Assembly (NCBI GenBank): GCA_030157785.1
Contig: JAOAUC010000059.1
Span: forward strand, 1 to 37,496
DNA from: Zoogloea oleivorans
Lineage (GTDB): Bacteria > Pseudomonadota > Gammaproteobacteria > Burkholderiales > Rhodocyclaceae
Direction: 5' to 3'
Length of the DNA: 37,496 nucleotides
Shown here: positions 24,983 through 33,002 of the stretch, piece by piece
Layout: each line of letters opens with the position of its first letter
Position numbering within the stretch: position 1 is the first letter of the stretch
Program-made: the position numbers and the translations under genes
The notes under the pieces: model-generated
Seen by the model: the letters and a program-made list of their open reading frames with translations, nothing else
Told to the model about the DNA's origin: nothing
Databases searched by the model: none

Positions 24983-26341
24983 TCAAGGCAGCACAAAAGT
25001 GCTCTTTTCGATCACCCGGGTCGCCGGATCACCCGCCGCCCTGACCACAAAAGCAATCGGGCTGGCGCCAGGCTTGCCGGCATCGGGCGGCGCCACAACG
25101 GTCACGCGCACCTCCCGGATGCTCCCCGGCTCGCCGGCGAAGCGGGTGGGGCCGAGCAGTTCGATGCCCGGCAGGCCGCTCACCGCCACCTCGAAGTCCC
25201 GGGGCTCTTCGGCAAGGTTGGCCAGCTTGAGGGTGTAGGCGTTCTCGATGCGTCCGTCGCTGGCCTCCCGGGCCAGGCTGCCCCGGTCGCGCAACACGTC
25301 CACCAGCAGCAGTGACCGCTGGGTCACCGTCCATGCCCCCAGCGCGACAAACAAGCCCAGCAATCCCGCATACACCGCCAGCCGCGGCCGGGCACTGTGC
25401 CGGGGCATGCCGGCCAGCTCCTGCTCGGAGGCGAAACGGATCAGGCCCACCGGTTTGGCAACCTTGGTCATCACCTCGTCGCAGGCATCCACGCACAGGC
25501 CGCAGTTGATGCACTGATATTGCAGGCCGTCGCGAATGTCGATGCCGGTGGGACACACCTGCACGCAGATGCCGCAGTCGATGCAGTCGCCGCCGCCCTT
25601 GCCCTTGCGGGGCTCGCCGCGCTGCACGTCGTAGCTGACGGTGCGCGTCGTGTTGTCGAACATAACCCCCTGGAAGCGCGAGTACGGGCACATGTGCTGG
25701 CACACCGCCTCGCGGGCAAAGCCGGCCTGCACATAGGTGAACAGTGCGTAAAAGATCAGCCAGAAGGCTTCCCACGGCCCCAGGTTCCAGCCGGCCACCG
25801 CCGGCAGCAGCTCGCGGATCGGCGTGAAGTAGCCAACAAAGGTGATCGCTGTCCATGCGGCGATGAGCCCCCACAGCACGTACTTGGTGCCGCGCAGGGC
25901 CAGCTTGCGCAGGGTCGGGGGGGATTGGTCGAGCTTGAGGCGGGCCAGGTGGTCACCTTCCACCTTCGCTTCCACCCACATGAAGATCGCGGTGTACACC
26001 GTCTGCGGGCAGGCGAAGCCGCAGAACAGGCGCCCGGCCAGCGCGGTGACGAGGAACAGCCCGGTGGCGGCAAGGATCAGGGCAATCGCCGCCAGCAAGG
26101 CATCCTGCGGCCAAAGTACCAGGCCGAACAGGTAGAACTTCTCGTGGGGAATGTCGAAGAGAACGGCCTGACGGCCACCCCACTGGAGCCAGCAGGCGCC
26201 GTAAAAAATGATCTGGGTGAACCAGACCATCGCCCAGCGGATCGTGTTGAAACGGCCGCGCACCTCGCGGGCGTGGATCTTTCCCTTCTTGCGGTACAGC
26301 TCCAGTTTGGCTTCGCGGACTTTGCTGACGGGCTTGTTCAT
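24983..26341 (-). CDS. ccoG: Cytochrome c oxidase accessory protein CcoG (FixG/RdxA)
   Basis: A 452-residue membrane ferredoxin-like protein needed for copper supply to cbb3-type oxidase; it is thought to reduce Cu(II). Five hydrophobic helices come first, with CGFACPQTVYTAIFMWVE and CQHMCPYSRFQGVMFD between them. Two [4Fe-4S] motifs follow (CIDCGICVQVCP and CINCGLCVDACD), then a transmembrane helix and an Ig-like C-terminal domain. The start has GGAGGA upstream of ATG 26341, which fixes it. No ccoNOPQ or ccoI genes are in the window; instead a siroheme reductase follows after 51 bases. Identification is secure. Confidence 0.96.
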   Translation of the reverse strand: MNKPVSKVREAKLELYRKKGKIHAREVRGRFNTIRWAMVWFTQIIFYGACWLQWGGRQAVLFDIPHEKFYLFGLVLWPQDALLAAIALILAATGLFLVTALAGRLFCGFACPQTVYTAIFMWVEAKVEGDHLARLKLDQSPPTLRKLALRGTKYVLWGLIAAWTAITFVGYFTPIRELLPAVAGWNLGPWEAFWLIFYALFTYVQAGFAREAVCQHMCPYSRFQGVMFDNTTRTVSYDVQRGEPRKGKGGGDCIDCGICVQVCPTGIDIRDGLQYQCINCGLCVDACDEVMTKVAKPVGLIRFASEQELAGMPRHSARPRLAVYAGLLGLFVALGAWTVTQRSLLLVDVLRDRGSLAREASDGRIENAYTLKLANLAEEPRDFEVAVSGLPGIELLGPTRFAGEPGSIREVRVTVVAPPDAGKPGASPIAFVVRAAGDPATRVIEKSTFVLP

Positions 26342-26428
26342 TCGGTGATTCCTCCTGGGTCAGGAGTAGATCACCCGCGACAAAATGAAAACAGATTCAG
26401 ATTGTCGACTATCGAATGGGCACAGATC

Positions 26429-27847
26429 TCAGGCTTGCAACTGGGCGGCAAGCAGTCGCCCCAGCGTGGCGACCGCTTCCTGCTGACGGGTTTCAAGGGG
26501 GTGGCCGAAGTTGAGGCGAATGCAGTTGCCGAACTCCCGCTTGGCCGAAAAGATCGGCCCCGGCGCGATGCTGATGCCGTGCGCCAGCGCCTGCCGGTGC
26601 AGCAGCAGGGCGTTGGCCTTGCGGGGCAGTTCCAGCCACAGAAAGTAGCCGCCCAGCGGGCGGGCCAGCCGGGTGCCTTCCGGGAAATGTGCCTCCACCG
26701 CGGCAACCAGTGCGGCCTCCTGGTCGGCCAGCGTGCGGCGCAGATGACGCAAATGGTTTTCGTAGCCGCCCTGCTTCAGGTAGTCGGCCATGGCAATCTG
26801 CACCGGAACCGTCGTTGCCAGGCTGGTGGACAACTTCTGGCGCTGGATCAGCCCGGCATAGCGCCCGGCGGCAACCCAGCCAATGCGGTAGCCCGGTGCC
26901 AGGCACTTTGAGAAAGACGAAACGTGCATGACCCGTCCGTTCGGATCCACCGCCTTGCTGCACAGGGGCGCCTGCGGGCCGAAGTGCAGCTCCGCGTACA
27001 CGTCGTCCTCGATCAGCGGCACATCGTGGCGGTCGAGCAGTTCGACCAGCGCCCGCCGCCGCGCGTCCGGCACCAGACTGCCGGTCGGGTTGGCGAAGTT
27101 GAGCATGAACAGGCAGGCCTTGATCGGGTGATGGCGCAGCGCATCTTCCAGGGCCATCAGGTTGATGCCTTCCCGCGGATGCGTCGGAATCTCGATCACC
27201 TTGAGGCCCAGCCGCTCGCTGGCCTGCAGGCCCGCATAGAAGGTCGGCGATTCAATGGCGATCAGATCGCCCGGCCGGGTCACCGCCTGCAGGCACAGGT
27301 TGAGCCCCTCCATGGCGCCCGAGGTGATGACGATCTCCTGGGGCGACACGTTGGCACCGTGGGCCAGATAGCGCAGCGACAACTGGCGGCGCAGCTCGTC
27401 GTTGCCCGGCGGCAGATCGGTGACAGTGGCCAGTGGGTCCAGGTGACGGGCCGCGGCAGCCAGAAAGCGCCCCAGCTTGTCGAGGGGAAACAGCCACGGG
27501 CTGGGGAAGCTGGAGCCCAGCGGAACGACCGCCAGATCCTTGACGCTGTCGAGGATCTCGAAGATGAAGTCGCTCACCTCCAGCTCCGTCGAATGCCCCA
27601 CCGGCCGGGTCATCTCCGGCTCCGGCAGGCTTTGACCGAGCCGCGCCCGCACAAAGTAGCCCGACTTCGGCCGTGCTTCGATCAGCCCGCGGCTCTCGAG
27701 CAGGTGGTAGGCCTGGGTGACCGTCACCGGGGCAATGCCGTGGGTGCGGCAGGTCTGGCGGACGGACGGCAGGCGGTCGCCGGGGCGCAGCACCCCATCG
27801 GCGATCAACGCCGCGGTCTTGTCGGCCAGGTCGTGGTAGAGCGTCAT
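26429..27847 (-). CDS. MocR-type GntR regulator with PLP aminotransferase-like domain
   Basis: A 472-residue transcription factor. The GntR winged helix occupies about residues 1-70 (RPGDRLPSVRQTCRTHGIAP, TVTQAYHLLESRGLIEARPK). The rest is a fold-type I aminotransferase domain, with the PLP-binding Lys at K314 in SSFSKCLAPGYRIGW, the NP pair at 253-254 and the DDVYAE motif at 281-286. Such proteins sense PLP, GABA, taurine or similar ligands. ATG 27847 gives the family length; upstream in-frame starts (27892, 27958) would add a non-homologous leader. It is divergent from the decayed thioesterase and upstream of ccoG on the same strand. The regulated gene is unknown. Confidence 0.93.
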   Translation of the reverse strand: MTLYHDLADKTAALIADGVLRPGDRLPSVRQTCRTHGIAPVTVTQAYHLLESRGLIEARPKSGYFVRARLGQSLPEPEMTRPVGHSTELEVSDFIFEILDSVKDLAVVPLGSSFPSPWLFPLDKLGRFLAAAARHLDPLATVTDLPPGNDELRRQLSLRYLAHGANVSPQEIVITSGAMEGLNLCLQAVTRPGDLIAIESPTFYAGLQASERLGLKVIEIPTHPREGINLMALEDALRHHPIKACLFMLNFANPTGSLVPDARRRALVELLDRHDVPLIEDDVYAELHFGPQAPLCSKAVDPNGRVMHVSSFSKCLAPGYRIGWVAAGRYAGLIQRQKLSTSLATTVPVQIAMADYLKQGGYENHLRHLRRTLADQEAALVAAVEAHFPEGTRLARPLGGYFLWLELPRKANALLLHRQALAHGISIAPGPIFSAKREFGNCIRLNFGHPLETRQQEAVATLGRLLAAQLQA

Positions 27848-27951
27848 GAGCGGAAGGGAGCAGCCGATGTGAAAAGCCGAAAAACTCGGCATACGGCGCC
27901 GATCCGTGAATTCTAATGCAGGCACAGCCCCCCTCCCTGGAGACTTGAGAC

Positions 27952-28143
27952 ATGGCACACATCTCCGACCCCCACTTCGCCGAGCGTGTTCGCGCCAGCT
28001 TCGAGCAGCAGCACGGCTTCGTGCATGGGGGCGTGGTCGGCATGATTGCCGATTCGGCGGCCGGCTATGCAGCGATGACCATGGTGCCGGCCAGTGCCTC
28101 GGTGCTGACCGTCATGGTCATGCACGGCAAGGTGGAGAAGTAA
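27952..28143 (+). pseudogene. PaaI-family hotdog thioesterase, internally deleted remnant
   Basis: A 63-codon open frame reading MAHISDPHFAERVRASF, then directly EQQHGFVHGGVVGMIADSAA, then a short divergent tail. The second block is the core of PaaI-like acyl-CoA thioesterases (catalytic HGG). In intact relatives of ~135-145 aa, roughly 30 residues separate the N-terminal segment from that core, and ~60 follow it. Both are missing, so this is most likely a deletion derivative unable to form a hotdog domain. The frame itself carries no stop. It is divergent from the MocR gene. A tiny functional protein cannot be excluded. Confidence 0.7.
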
Positions 28144-28568
28144 GGAGTGTGCCCAAGCGTCTGCGCGCGCATCAATGCAGCAGACGCCAACATGCAGGCG
28201 CTTGAAGAAACGGGAGCCAGTGAAGCTGGTGCTTACCGCCTTGCCCGCGGACGCTTCGGAATGACTGGACCAGATCGTCACAGGCCCGATGAAAGCGGAG
28301 TCGGGCGGAGAGGTAATGCGGCGGGTTTAATGGGTTACTCGTCGGTCGGTGCTGTCGTCGGCACCACGACAAACGGGAGACAGCTACCGACCCAATCCGG
28401 CCAGTCAGCTCGCTCCTGAGCGGCCGCTCGGCCAAATCCCGTCTCTGCGAACTGGAACTCTACAAAGCGGCCGTTGGTGACCTCACCCAATCGGCCAAAA
28501 GCTGCCGATCGAAGAGGCGGAGGATAACGTTACCGCCTCTTGTCATCGAATCGATAGGCGCGCTCCTG
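28144..28568. other. Gene-poor spacer with decayed repeat-like sequence
   Basis: No convincing gene. Open frames on the minus strand (for example 28172-28435) have no recognisable domain. The sequence holds related words ACCCAATCCGGCCA (28389-28402) and ACCCAATCGGCCA (28486-28498), a 12-bp palindrome GAGCGGCCGCTC (28418-28429) and the stem-loop at 28512. It looks like degenerated mobile or repetitive DNA next to the thioesterase remnant. Confidence 0.45.
28512..28541. terminator. Strong stem-loop after the SDR gene
   Basis: Perfect 9-bp arms AAGAGGCGG / CCGCCTCTT with a 12-base loop that contains TAACGTTA. It lies 27 bases beyond the end of the minus-strand SDR gene, which it may terminate. 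No long T-run follows. Confidence 0.55.
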
Positions 28569-29177
28569 TCAGGCGTCTACGAATAGAACCTTGCCAGTGA
28601 TGAATCCATCAACGGATCGCTCGAAAGCTTTGCCTACGAGAGAGCCTGGAACCGGCTGGAAGCCAGGCATCATTTCACCGTATACACCCCATGCTTCTTC
28701 CAGAACGGTCGGGTTGACCACGTTGATGCGAATTCCGCGTGGCAGCTCGTGTGCTACGCACTGCACGAAGGTGTCGATCGCCCCGCTGGTGGTGGCATCG
28801 GCGATAGCCATTGGGATCGGTTTGACGTTGAGAATGCCGGAAATCAACGTGAACGAGCCGCCATCGTTGATGTGCTTCAAGCCTACGTGTACCAGGTTGA
28901 TCTGGCCCATCATCTTGCTTTGTACCGTCGTGGCCCACTGCTCGTCGGTCATGTCAGCGAAGCTTGCGTATTCGCAATAGCCCACGGTGTTGACCACGGC
29001 ATCGAACGAACCGACCTTTTCGTATAGCGCTTTAATCGATGCTTTGTCGGTGATGTCTACCTGATGGTCGCAGCCCTTGCCAGAGCGGCTGGCAGTGATG
29101 ACATTGTGATTTTTCAGCCCGCTGAACGCAGCTTGCCCCATATGTCCCTGGGCGCCGATGAGAATGACAGTTTTCAT
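28569..29177 (-). CDS. Short-chain dehydrogenase/reductase lacking the canonical YxxxK
   Basis: A 202-residue SDR. The coenzyme motif is VILIGAQGHMGQAA at the N-terminus, followed by NTVGYCEYASF (NAG-like strand 4) and LISGILN, which holds the catalytic Ser position. Where the Tyr-x3-Lys pair is expected the sequence reads MAIADATTSGAIDTFVQCVA, so both catalytic residues are missing. A group of ~200-residue SDRs shares this trait. ELPRGIRINVVNPTVLEE closes the fold. ATG 29177 begins a typical SDR N-terminus; the open frame upstream is intergenic. It is divergent from the LysR gene with a palindromic LysR site between them, so it is the likely regulated target. Confidence 0.85.
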   Translation of the reverse strand: MKTVILIGAQGHMGQAAFSGLKNHNVITASRSGKGCDHQVDITDKASIKALYEKVGSFDAVVNTVGYCEYASFADMTDEQWATTVQSKMMGQINLVHVGLKHINDGGSFTLISGILNVKPIPMAIADATTSGAIDTFVQCVAHELPRGIRINVVNPTVLEEAWGVYGEMMPGFQPVPGSLVGKAFERSVDGFITGKVLFVDA

Positions 29178-29249
29178 GGATGAGCCTCGATATGTCTGTG
29201 AGAGGCGCAAGTATAGAAATGCACAGGTACAATTTAAATCATGTAAGAC

Positions 29250-29264
29250 TTGTATGAGATACAA
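29250..29264. promoter_or_regulatory. LysR-type binding site
   Basis: A perfect dyad TTGTAT-GAG-ATACAA, which contains the T-N11-A LysR box (29251-29263). It is in the 93-base gap between the SDR gene (minus) and the LysR gene (plus), the classic place for autoregulation and control of the divergent gene. Confidence 0.7.
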
Positions 29265-29270
29265 CCAAAA

Positions 29271-30158
29271 ATGGTTGAAAAGATCGATGTCAGGCACATG
29301 CGCGTTTTGCTGCATCTCGTGCGAGAGAAGAATGTGTCGCGGGTGGCTGAAGGGCTTGGGCTATCGCAGCAAGCCGTTAGCGGTTACCTCAAGCGTATGC
29401 GTGAGGTGTTCCCTAACGAGCTGTTTCTGCGGCAAAGCGTAGGATTGCAGCCAACGGACTATGCCTACGAGCTGGCCGCCAAGTTCGAGAAGATCCTTGA
29501 AGAGGTGGACGGTATTTTCAGCGCCTTCCCGTTTGATCCTGTCACCAGTGATCAGGTTTTCAGGGTCATCGCCAACGAGTATGCGCAGTTGGCGATCATC
29601 CCGCGGTTGTCCTTGCTCATGCGCGAAAGAGCACCCGGGGTACGGCTGGAGATCCGCGATTTCAGTCCCGAGCAACACAACCAAACCTTGGCGCAAGGCG
29701 ACGCTGATCTGGTGATCGGGTTTTCCGAGTATGTGGATCCAGGGCTGCTGCGGAAAACGCTCAGAAACGACCAATACTGCTGCGTGGTTCGAAGGGGCTC
29801 GCAACTGTCTGCACGCATCAAGACGCTCGCTGATGTGTCATCTCTGCCGCATGTCGGTTTTGCCAGTGGCGTTGGCAATCTGGGCAATCGGGTCGACGAT
29901 TTCTTAGCTAGTCGCGGCGTGAGCCGTACCGTGATCGCCACGTTGCCGTGCTACACGTCCCTGCATGCCTTTATGCATGTGAATGACACCGTAGCGTTCG
30001 TTCCATCAGCGATTGCTGCCGTGGGTGACTTTCAAGTGGTCGATACGGAAATCTCAGCCTTGCGCTTCGATGTGGTGCTGGGCTGGCATAGACGATCATC
30101 AGGTAGCGCCCCGAGAGAATGGTTGAGCCGGACGATTGAAGCGTTCGCCTGGGCCTGA
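29271..30158 (+). CDS. LysR family transcriptional regulator
   Basis: A 295-residue regulator. The winged helix-turn-helix is at the N-terminus (LLHLVREKNVSRVAEGLGLS, QQAVSGYLKRMREVF, ELFLRQ), and a substrate-binding-type effector domain follows (VFRVIANEYAQL, GDADLVIGFSEYVDPGLL). It resembles the NodD/PcpR/LinR-like branch. An upstream TTG at 29250 is in frame but lies inside the LysR operator, so ATG 29271 is preferred; ATG 29298 is a further alternative. The gene is visibly less GC-rich than genes to the left, suggesting acquisition with the SDR gene. The effector is unknown. Confidence 0.9.
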   Translation: MVEKIDVRHMRVLLHLVREKNVSRVAEGLGLSQQAVSGYLKRMREVFPNELFLRQSVGLQPTDYAYELAAKFEKILEEVDGIFSAFPFDPVTSDQVFRVIANEYAQLAIIPRLSLLMRERAPGVRLEIRDFSPEQHNQTLAQGDADLVIGFSEYVDPGLLRKTLRNDQYCCVVRRGSQLSARIKTLADVSSLPHVGFASGVGNLGNRVDDFLASRGVSRTVIATLPCYTSLHAFMHVNDTVAFVPSAIAAVGDFQVVDTEISALRFDVVLGWHRRSSGSAPREWLSRTIEAFAWA

Positions 30159-30653
30159 CACTTTCGTGGCTACGCGTACCAATGGCAAGAAGGGAACAGG
30201 TTGAACCAACTTCCGCTTTTGGCCGGGTCGAGCCAAGGCGGGGTTCAAGTTGGCCGCCGCAAACCGGTCACCCAAGACGATCCAGCGAGGGAAATCCTGG
30301 GCGGATCTCCAACGGCCGGTGATGGCCGAAAACTGCCAGCGACAGGCCTGATCTCAACAACCAGCCCCCGCCGACCGCCCCCATCCAGCACATCCCCCCG
30401 CAGCAAATCCTGTCATATGCCTCCCAGATCGCCTATGAACCAGATCACTCGCGCCTTACCCATTCTGATCTCACCCAGTCAAGATCGGTACTGCGCAGGC
30501 CTTGATCCGCCTCTCCGGTGCCACCATGTGCCGCGAACCTGCCACCTTTTAGCGCGCACTGATCAAGTTGCCGCTTGATGGAGGTGTTGCCTTTCGGCGT
30601 TAAGGTTTAAGGTGCCCTCCTCCATACCTCGAACGCCGGACACTGAACAGAAC
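30159..30653. other. Intergenic, no supported gene
   Basis: About 500 bases between the LysR gene and the DUF2256 gene. A 125-codon open frame (30201-30578) is Pro/Ser/Thr/Arg-rich low-complexity translation with no family resemblance and no ribosome site. The word GCTTTTGGCCG (30215-30225) also occurs inverted at 28492-28502, hinting at a degenerate dispersed element. The promoter of the photolyase unit should lie near its right end. Confidence 0.45.
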
Positions 30654-30818
30654 GTGGCGAAACCCTCCGGAAATTTCCGCGGAAACAAACTCGGTTTGCC
30701 CGTCAAACCATGCATCGCTTGCGGCCGCCCGATGGTGTGGCGCAAGAAATGGCGTTTGAACTGGGATGAGGTCAAATATTGCTCGGACGCCTGCCGGAAA
30801 GGATTCAAATCAGCATGA
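30654..30818 (+). CDS. DUF2256 small zinc-finger-like protein
   Basis: A 54-residue protein with the DUF2256 pattern: LPVKPCIACGRPMVWRKKW followed by WDEVKYCSDACRKG, that is, two CxxC/CxxxC pairs likely to bind one zinc. DUF2256 genes are commonly found beside FeS-type cryptochrome/photolyase genes, as here. GTG 30654 is chosen because conserved sequence begins shortly after it; an earlier GTG at 30612 would add 14 residues. Its stop overlaps the photolyase start (ATGA), implying translational coupling. The function is unknown. Confidence 0.82.
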   Translation: MAKPSGNFRGNKLGLPVKPCIACGRPMVWRKKWRLNWDEVKYCSDACRKGFKSA

Positions 30819-32347
30819 GCCGTCTCTTCCTGATCCTGGGGGACCAGTTACACCCCGACCCGCATCCCCTCCTGAGCGATTTCAACCCGGCAAGCGATCA
30901 ACTGTTGATGATCGAGGCCGGCGAAGAGTCGACCCACGTGTGGAGCCACAAGGCGCGCAGCGCGCTCTTTCTGGCCGCCATGCGCCACCGCGCGGCCGCC
31001 TTTCGCGCGGCGGGCCTGCCGGTCAATTACCTGCGCCTGGGTGAACACCCCCATGCCCGTCTGGGCGATGCGGTTCAAACCTTGCTGAGCGATGGCGATT
31101 TCCGCGCCCTGGTGATGCTGGAAGCGGGTGACTACCGGATACAGGAATCGCTGTACGCCGCGTGTGCCGCTGCAGGCAAGGCGCTGCTCATCCGGCCCGA
31201 CCCGCACTTTCTCTGTTCTCTGAACGACTTCAAGGCGTGGGCGGGCGACAAGGTGCAGCTGCGGATGGAGTATTTCTATCGCTGGCAACGCAAGCGCCAC
31301 CGCGTTCTGATGACGGGGGACGAGCCCGTTGGCGGCCAGTGGAATTTTGACGCGGACAACCGCCAGTCTTTCGGCCGGCAAGGCCCCGGTCTGTTGCCGC
31401 CCCCCGTCCGCTTTGCGCCCGACGCCATAACCCAAAGCGCAATTGCCGACGTCGAACAGCACTTTCCCGATCACCCCGGCGAGACACGGCACTTTGCCTG
31501 GGCCGTCACCTCGTCCCAGGCCGAAGAAGTGCTGGCGGACTTCATCCGCCACCGCCTGCCGGAGTTTGGACGCTGGCAGGATGCCATGTGGGAAGGCGAG
31601 CCATTCCTGTGGCACTCGCTCCTCTCCAGTGCGATGAACCTCAAACTGATCGATCCACGCAGGGTCATCGACGCAACGCTCACCGCCTACGCGGCCGGCC
31701 ACGTACCGATTGCCGCTGCCGAGGGCTTTATCCGCCAGATTCTGGGTTGGCGCGAATTCGTGCGGGGGGTGTATTGGCGCCAGATGCCCATGCTGGCCAG
31801 CGCCAACCAGTACGACCACCACACGCCGCTGCCGGCCTGGTTCTGGACCGGCAAAACCCGGGCGGCCTGCCTTGGCAGTGCCATTCGCCAGACGCTGGAA
31901 CACGGCTACGCGCACCACATCCAGCGCCTGATGATCACCGGCAACTTTGCCCTGATCGCCGGGCTTGAGCCACGCCAGGTTGCCGACTGGTATCTGGCGG
32001 TTTACGTGGATGCCGTCGACTGGGTGGAAGAGCCCAACACCCTCGGCATGGCACTCAATGCCTGGCCGGGCATGACGAGCAAGCCGTATTGCGCCAGTGG
32101 CGCCTACGTCAAGCGCATGAGCAACCACTGCCGCGATTGCCCTTACCGGCCGGAACAACGCAGCGGCCCCGATGCGTGCCCGTTCACCACGTTTTACTGG
32201 GACTTCCTGATCCGCCATTCCCGGCGCTTTGCGGGCAATCCCCGCATGGCCTTGCCGCTGAAGAACCTGGGGCGTTTCAGCCCCGAGGAAATTGCCGCGA
32301 TCACCCGGCAGGCGGAGACACTCAGAAGCAATCTGGATGCACTTTAA
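30815..32347 (+). CDS. FeS-type cryptochrome/photolyase-related protein (PhrB/CryB class)
   Basis: A 510-residue flavoprotein of the prokaryotic (6-4) photolyase/FeS-BCP class. It opens with LFLILGDQLHPDPHPLL and carries MIEAGEESTHVWSHKAR, both typical of this class. The FAD-binding C-terminal half shows FIRQILGWREFVRGVYW, HGYAHHIQRLMITGNFAL, VDAVDWVEEPNTLGM and SKPYCASGAYVKRMSNHC. Cysteines for the [4Fe-4S] cluster lie in PYCASG, NHCRDCPY and DACPF. Its role is light-driven repair of (6-4) pyrimidine photoproducts or light sensing. It is coupled to the DUF2256 gene. Confidence 0.93.
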   Translation: MSRLFLILGDQLHPDPHPLLSDFNPASDQLLMIEAGEESTHVWSHKARSALFLAAMRHRAAAFRAAGLPVNYLRLGEHPHARLGDAVQTLLSDGDFRALVMLEAGDYRIQESLYAACAAAGKALLIRPDPHFLCSLNDFKAWAGDKVQLRMEYFYRWQRKRHRVLMTGDEPVGGQWNFDADNRQSFGRQGPGLLPPPVRFAPDAITQSAIADVEQHFPDHPGETRHFAWAVTSSQAEEVLADFIRHRLPEFGRWQDAMWEGEPFLWHSLLSSAMNLKLIDPRRVIDATLTAYAAGHVPIAAAEGFIRQILGWREFVRGVYWRQMPMLASANQYDHHTPLPAWFWTGKTRAACLGSAIRQTLEHGYAHHIQRLMITGNFALIAGLEPRQVADWYLAVYVDAVDWVEEPNTLGMALNAWPGMTSKPYCASGAYVKRMSNHCRDCPYRPEQRSGPDACPFTTFYWDFLIRHSRRFAGNPRMALPLKNLGRFSPEEIAAITRQAETLRSNLDAL

Positions 32348-32352
32348 GCCAT

Positions 32353-32382
32353 TTGACATTCTCACCCTCCTCCCGACACAAT
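32353..32382 (+). promoter_or_regulatory. Candidate sigma-70 promoter for the unknown gene at 32443
   Basis: A consensus -35 TTGACA (32353-32358), 18 bases, then CACAAT (32377-32382; 4 of 6). It sits six bases after the photolyase gene stop and ~60 bases before the next start, so that gene is probably transcribed independently. Confidence 0.4.
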
Positions 32383-32442
32383 CCACGCCGCATCATATTG
32401 CGCAAATGTCATTGTTGTTATCCATTCAGGAGGAGCAAGAAA

Positions 32443-32919
32443 ATGTCCCAGAACGTGGTTTCCCTGTCTTTGTCCGGCGAACAGATCGAGCAGGTGCTAA
32501 AGGCACTGGCGATGCTGGAGAACGGGCTTACGGGTTTGGTGTCGCTGTCGGTGGATGAGCGGCGCGAGTTGCGCAAGATGGGGCCGAAATCGGAGATGTT
32601 TGCGCGCAAGGCCTATGAGGTGATCGGGCAGTCGCCGGAGATGCTGCCCGGGCATTTCGTGTTCAGCGAGTTTGCGGCCGACATGACGGCGCTGGATCAG
32701 TTGCGGCCGGTATTTGCGCGGATCACCGCGCTGGCGCAACGCGCGCAAGACACCGAGATGGCGCTGGGCAGCGACATCTTCAACGCGGCGCTGGAGGGTT
32801 ACCGTTTTGCCAAGCTGGCCGGCAAGGGCACGGCCCTGGATGAGCTGCGCGCCCAGGCCTCGGTACGCTTTGCGCGTCAGGGTCGGCGCAAGGAGCCGGT
32901 GGCCGAAGAGGCAGTTTGA
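32443..32919 (+). CDS. Uncharacterised helical protein
   Basis: A 158-residue, mostly helical acidic/basic protein with no signal peptide or membrane segment. It begins MSQNVVSLSLSGEQIEQVLK and includes SLSVDERRELRKMGPKSEMF, LDQLRPVFARITALAQRA and DTEMALGSDIFNAALEGYR. I recall similar hypothetical proteins in betaproteobacteria but no function. An excellent AGGAGGA ribosome site precedes ATG 32443 and a TTGACA-type promoter lies upstream, so it is probably well expressed. A strong intrinsic terminator follows 50 bases after the stop. It appears to be a single-gene unit. Confidence 0.82.
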   Translation: MSQNVVSLSLSGEQIEQVLKALAMLENGLTGLVSLSVDERRELRKMGPKSEMFARKAYEVIGQSPEMLPGHFVFSEFAADMTALDQLRPVFARITALAQRAQDTEMALGSDIFNAALEGYRFAKLAGKGTALDELRAQASVRFARQGRRKEPVAEEAV

Positions 32920-32968
32920 TCCGGTTGCCCTCCACGGTCAGAGGGTTCACCTAAAACTTGAACTTGCG

Positions 32969-32998
32969 AAACGCCCGGTTACGGGCGTTTATCATTTC
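32969..32998 (+). terminator. Intrinsic terminator
   Basis: A perfect 9-bp stem AAACGCCCG / CGGGCGTTT with a four-base loop GTTA, followed by the T-rich ATCATTTC. It lies 50 bases after the unknown gene at 32443-32919. Confidence 0.8.
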
Positions 32999-33002
32999 CG
33001 CA

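Noticed and set aside
28172..28435. 87-codon minus-strand frame in the spacer after the thioesterase remnant
   Set aside because: No recognisable domain and no ribosome site; kept only as part of the repeat-like spacer.
30201..30578. 125-codon plus-strand frame before the DUF2256 gene
   Set aside because: Pro/Ser/Arg-rich low-complexity translation with no ribosome site.
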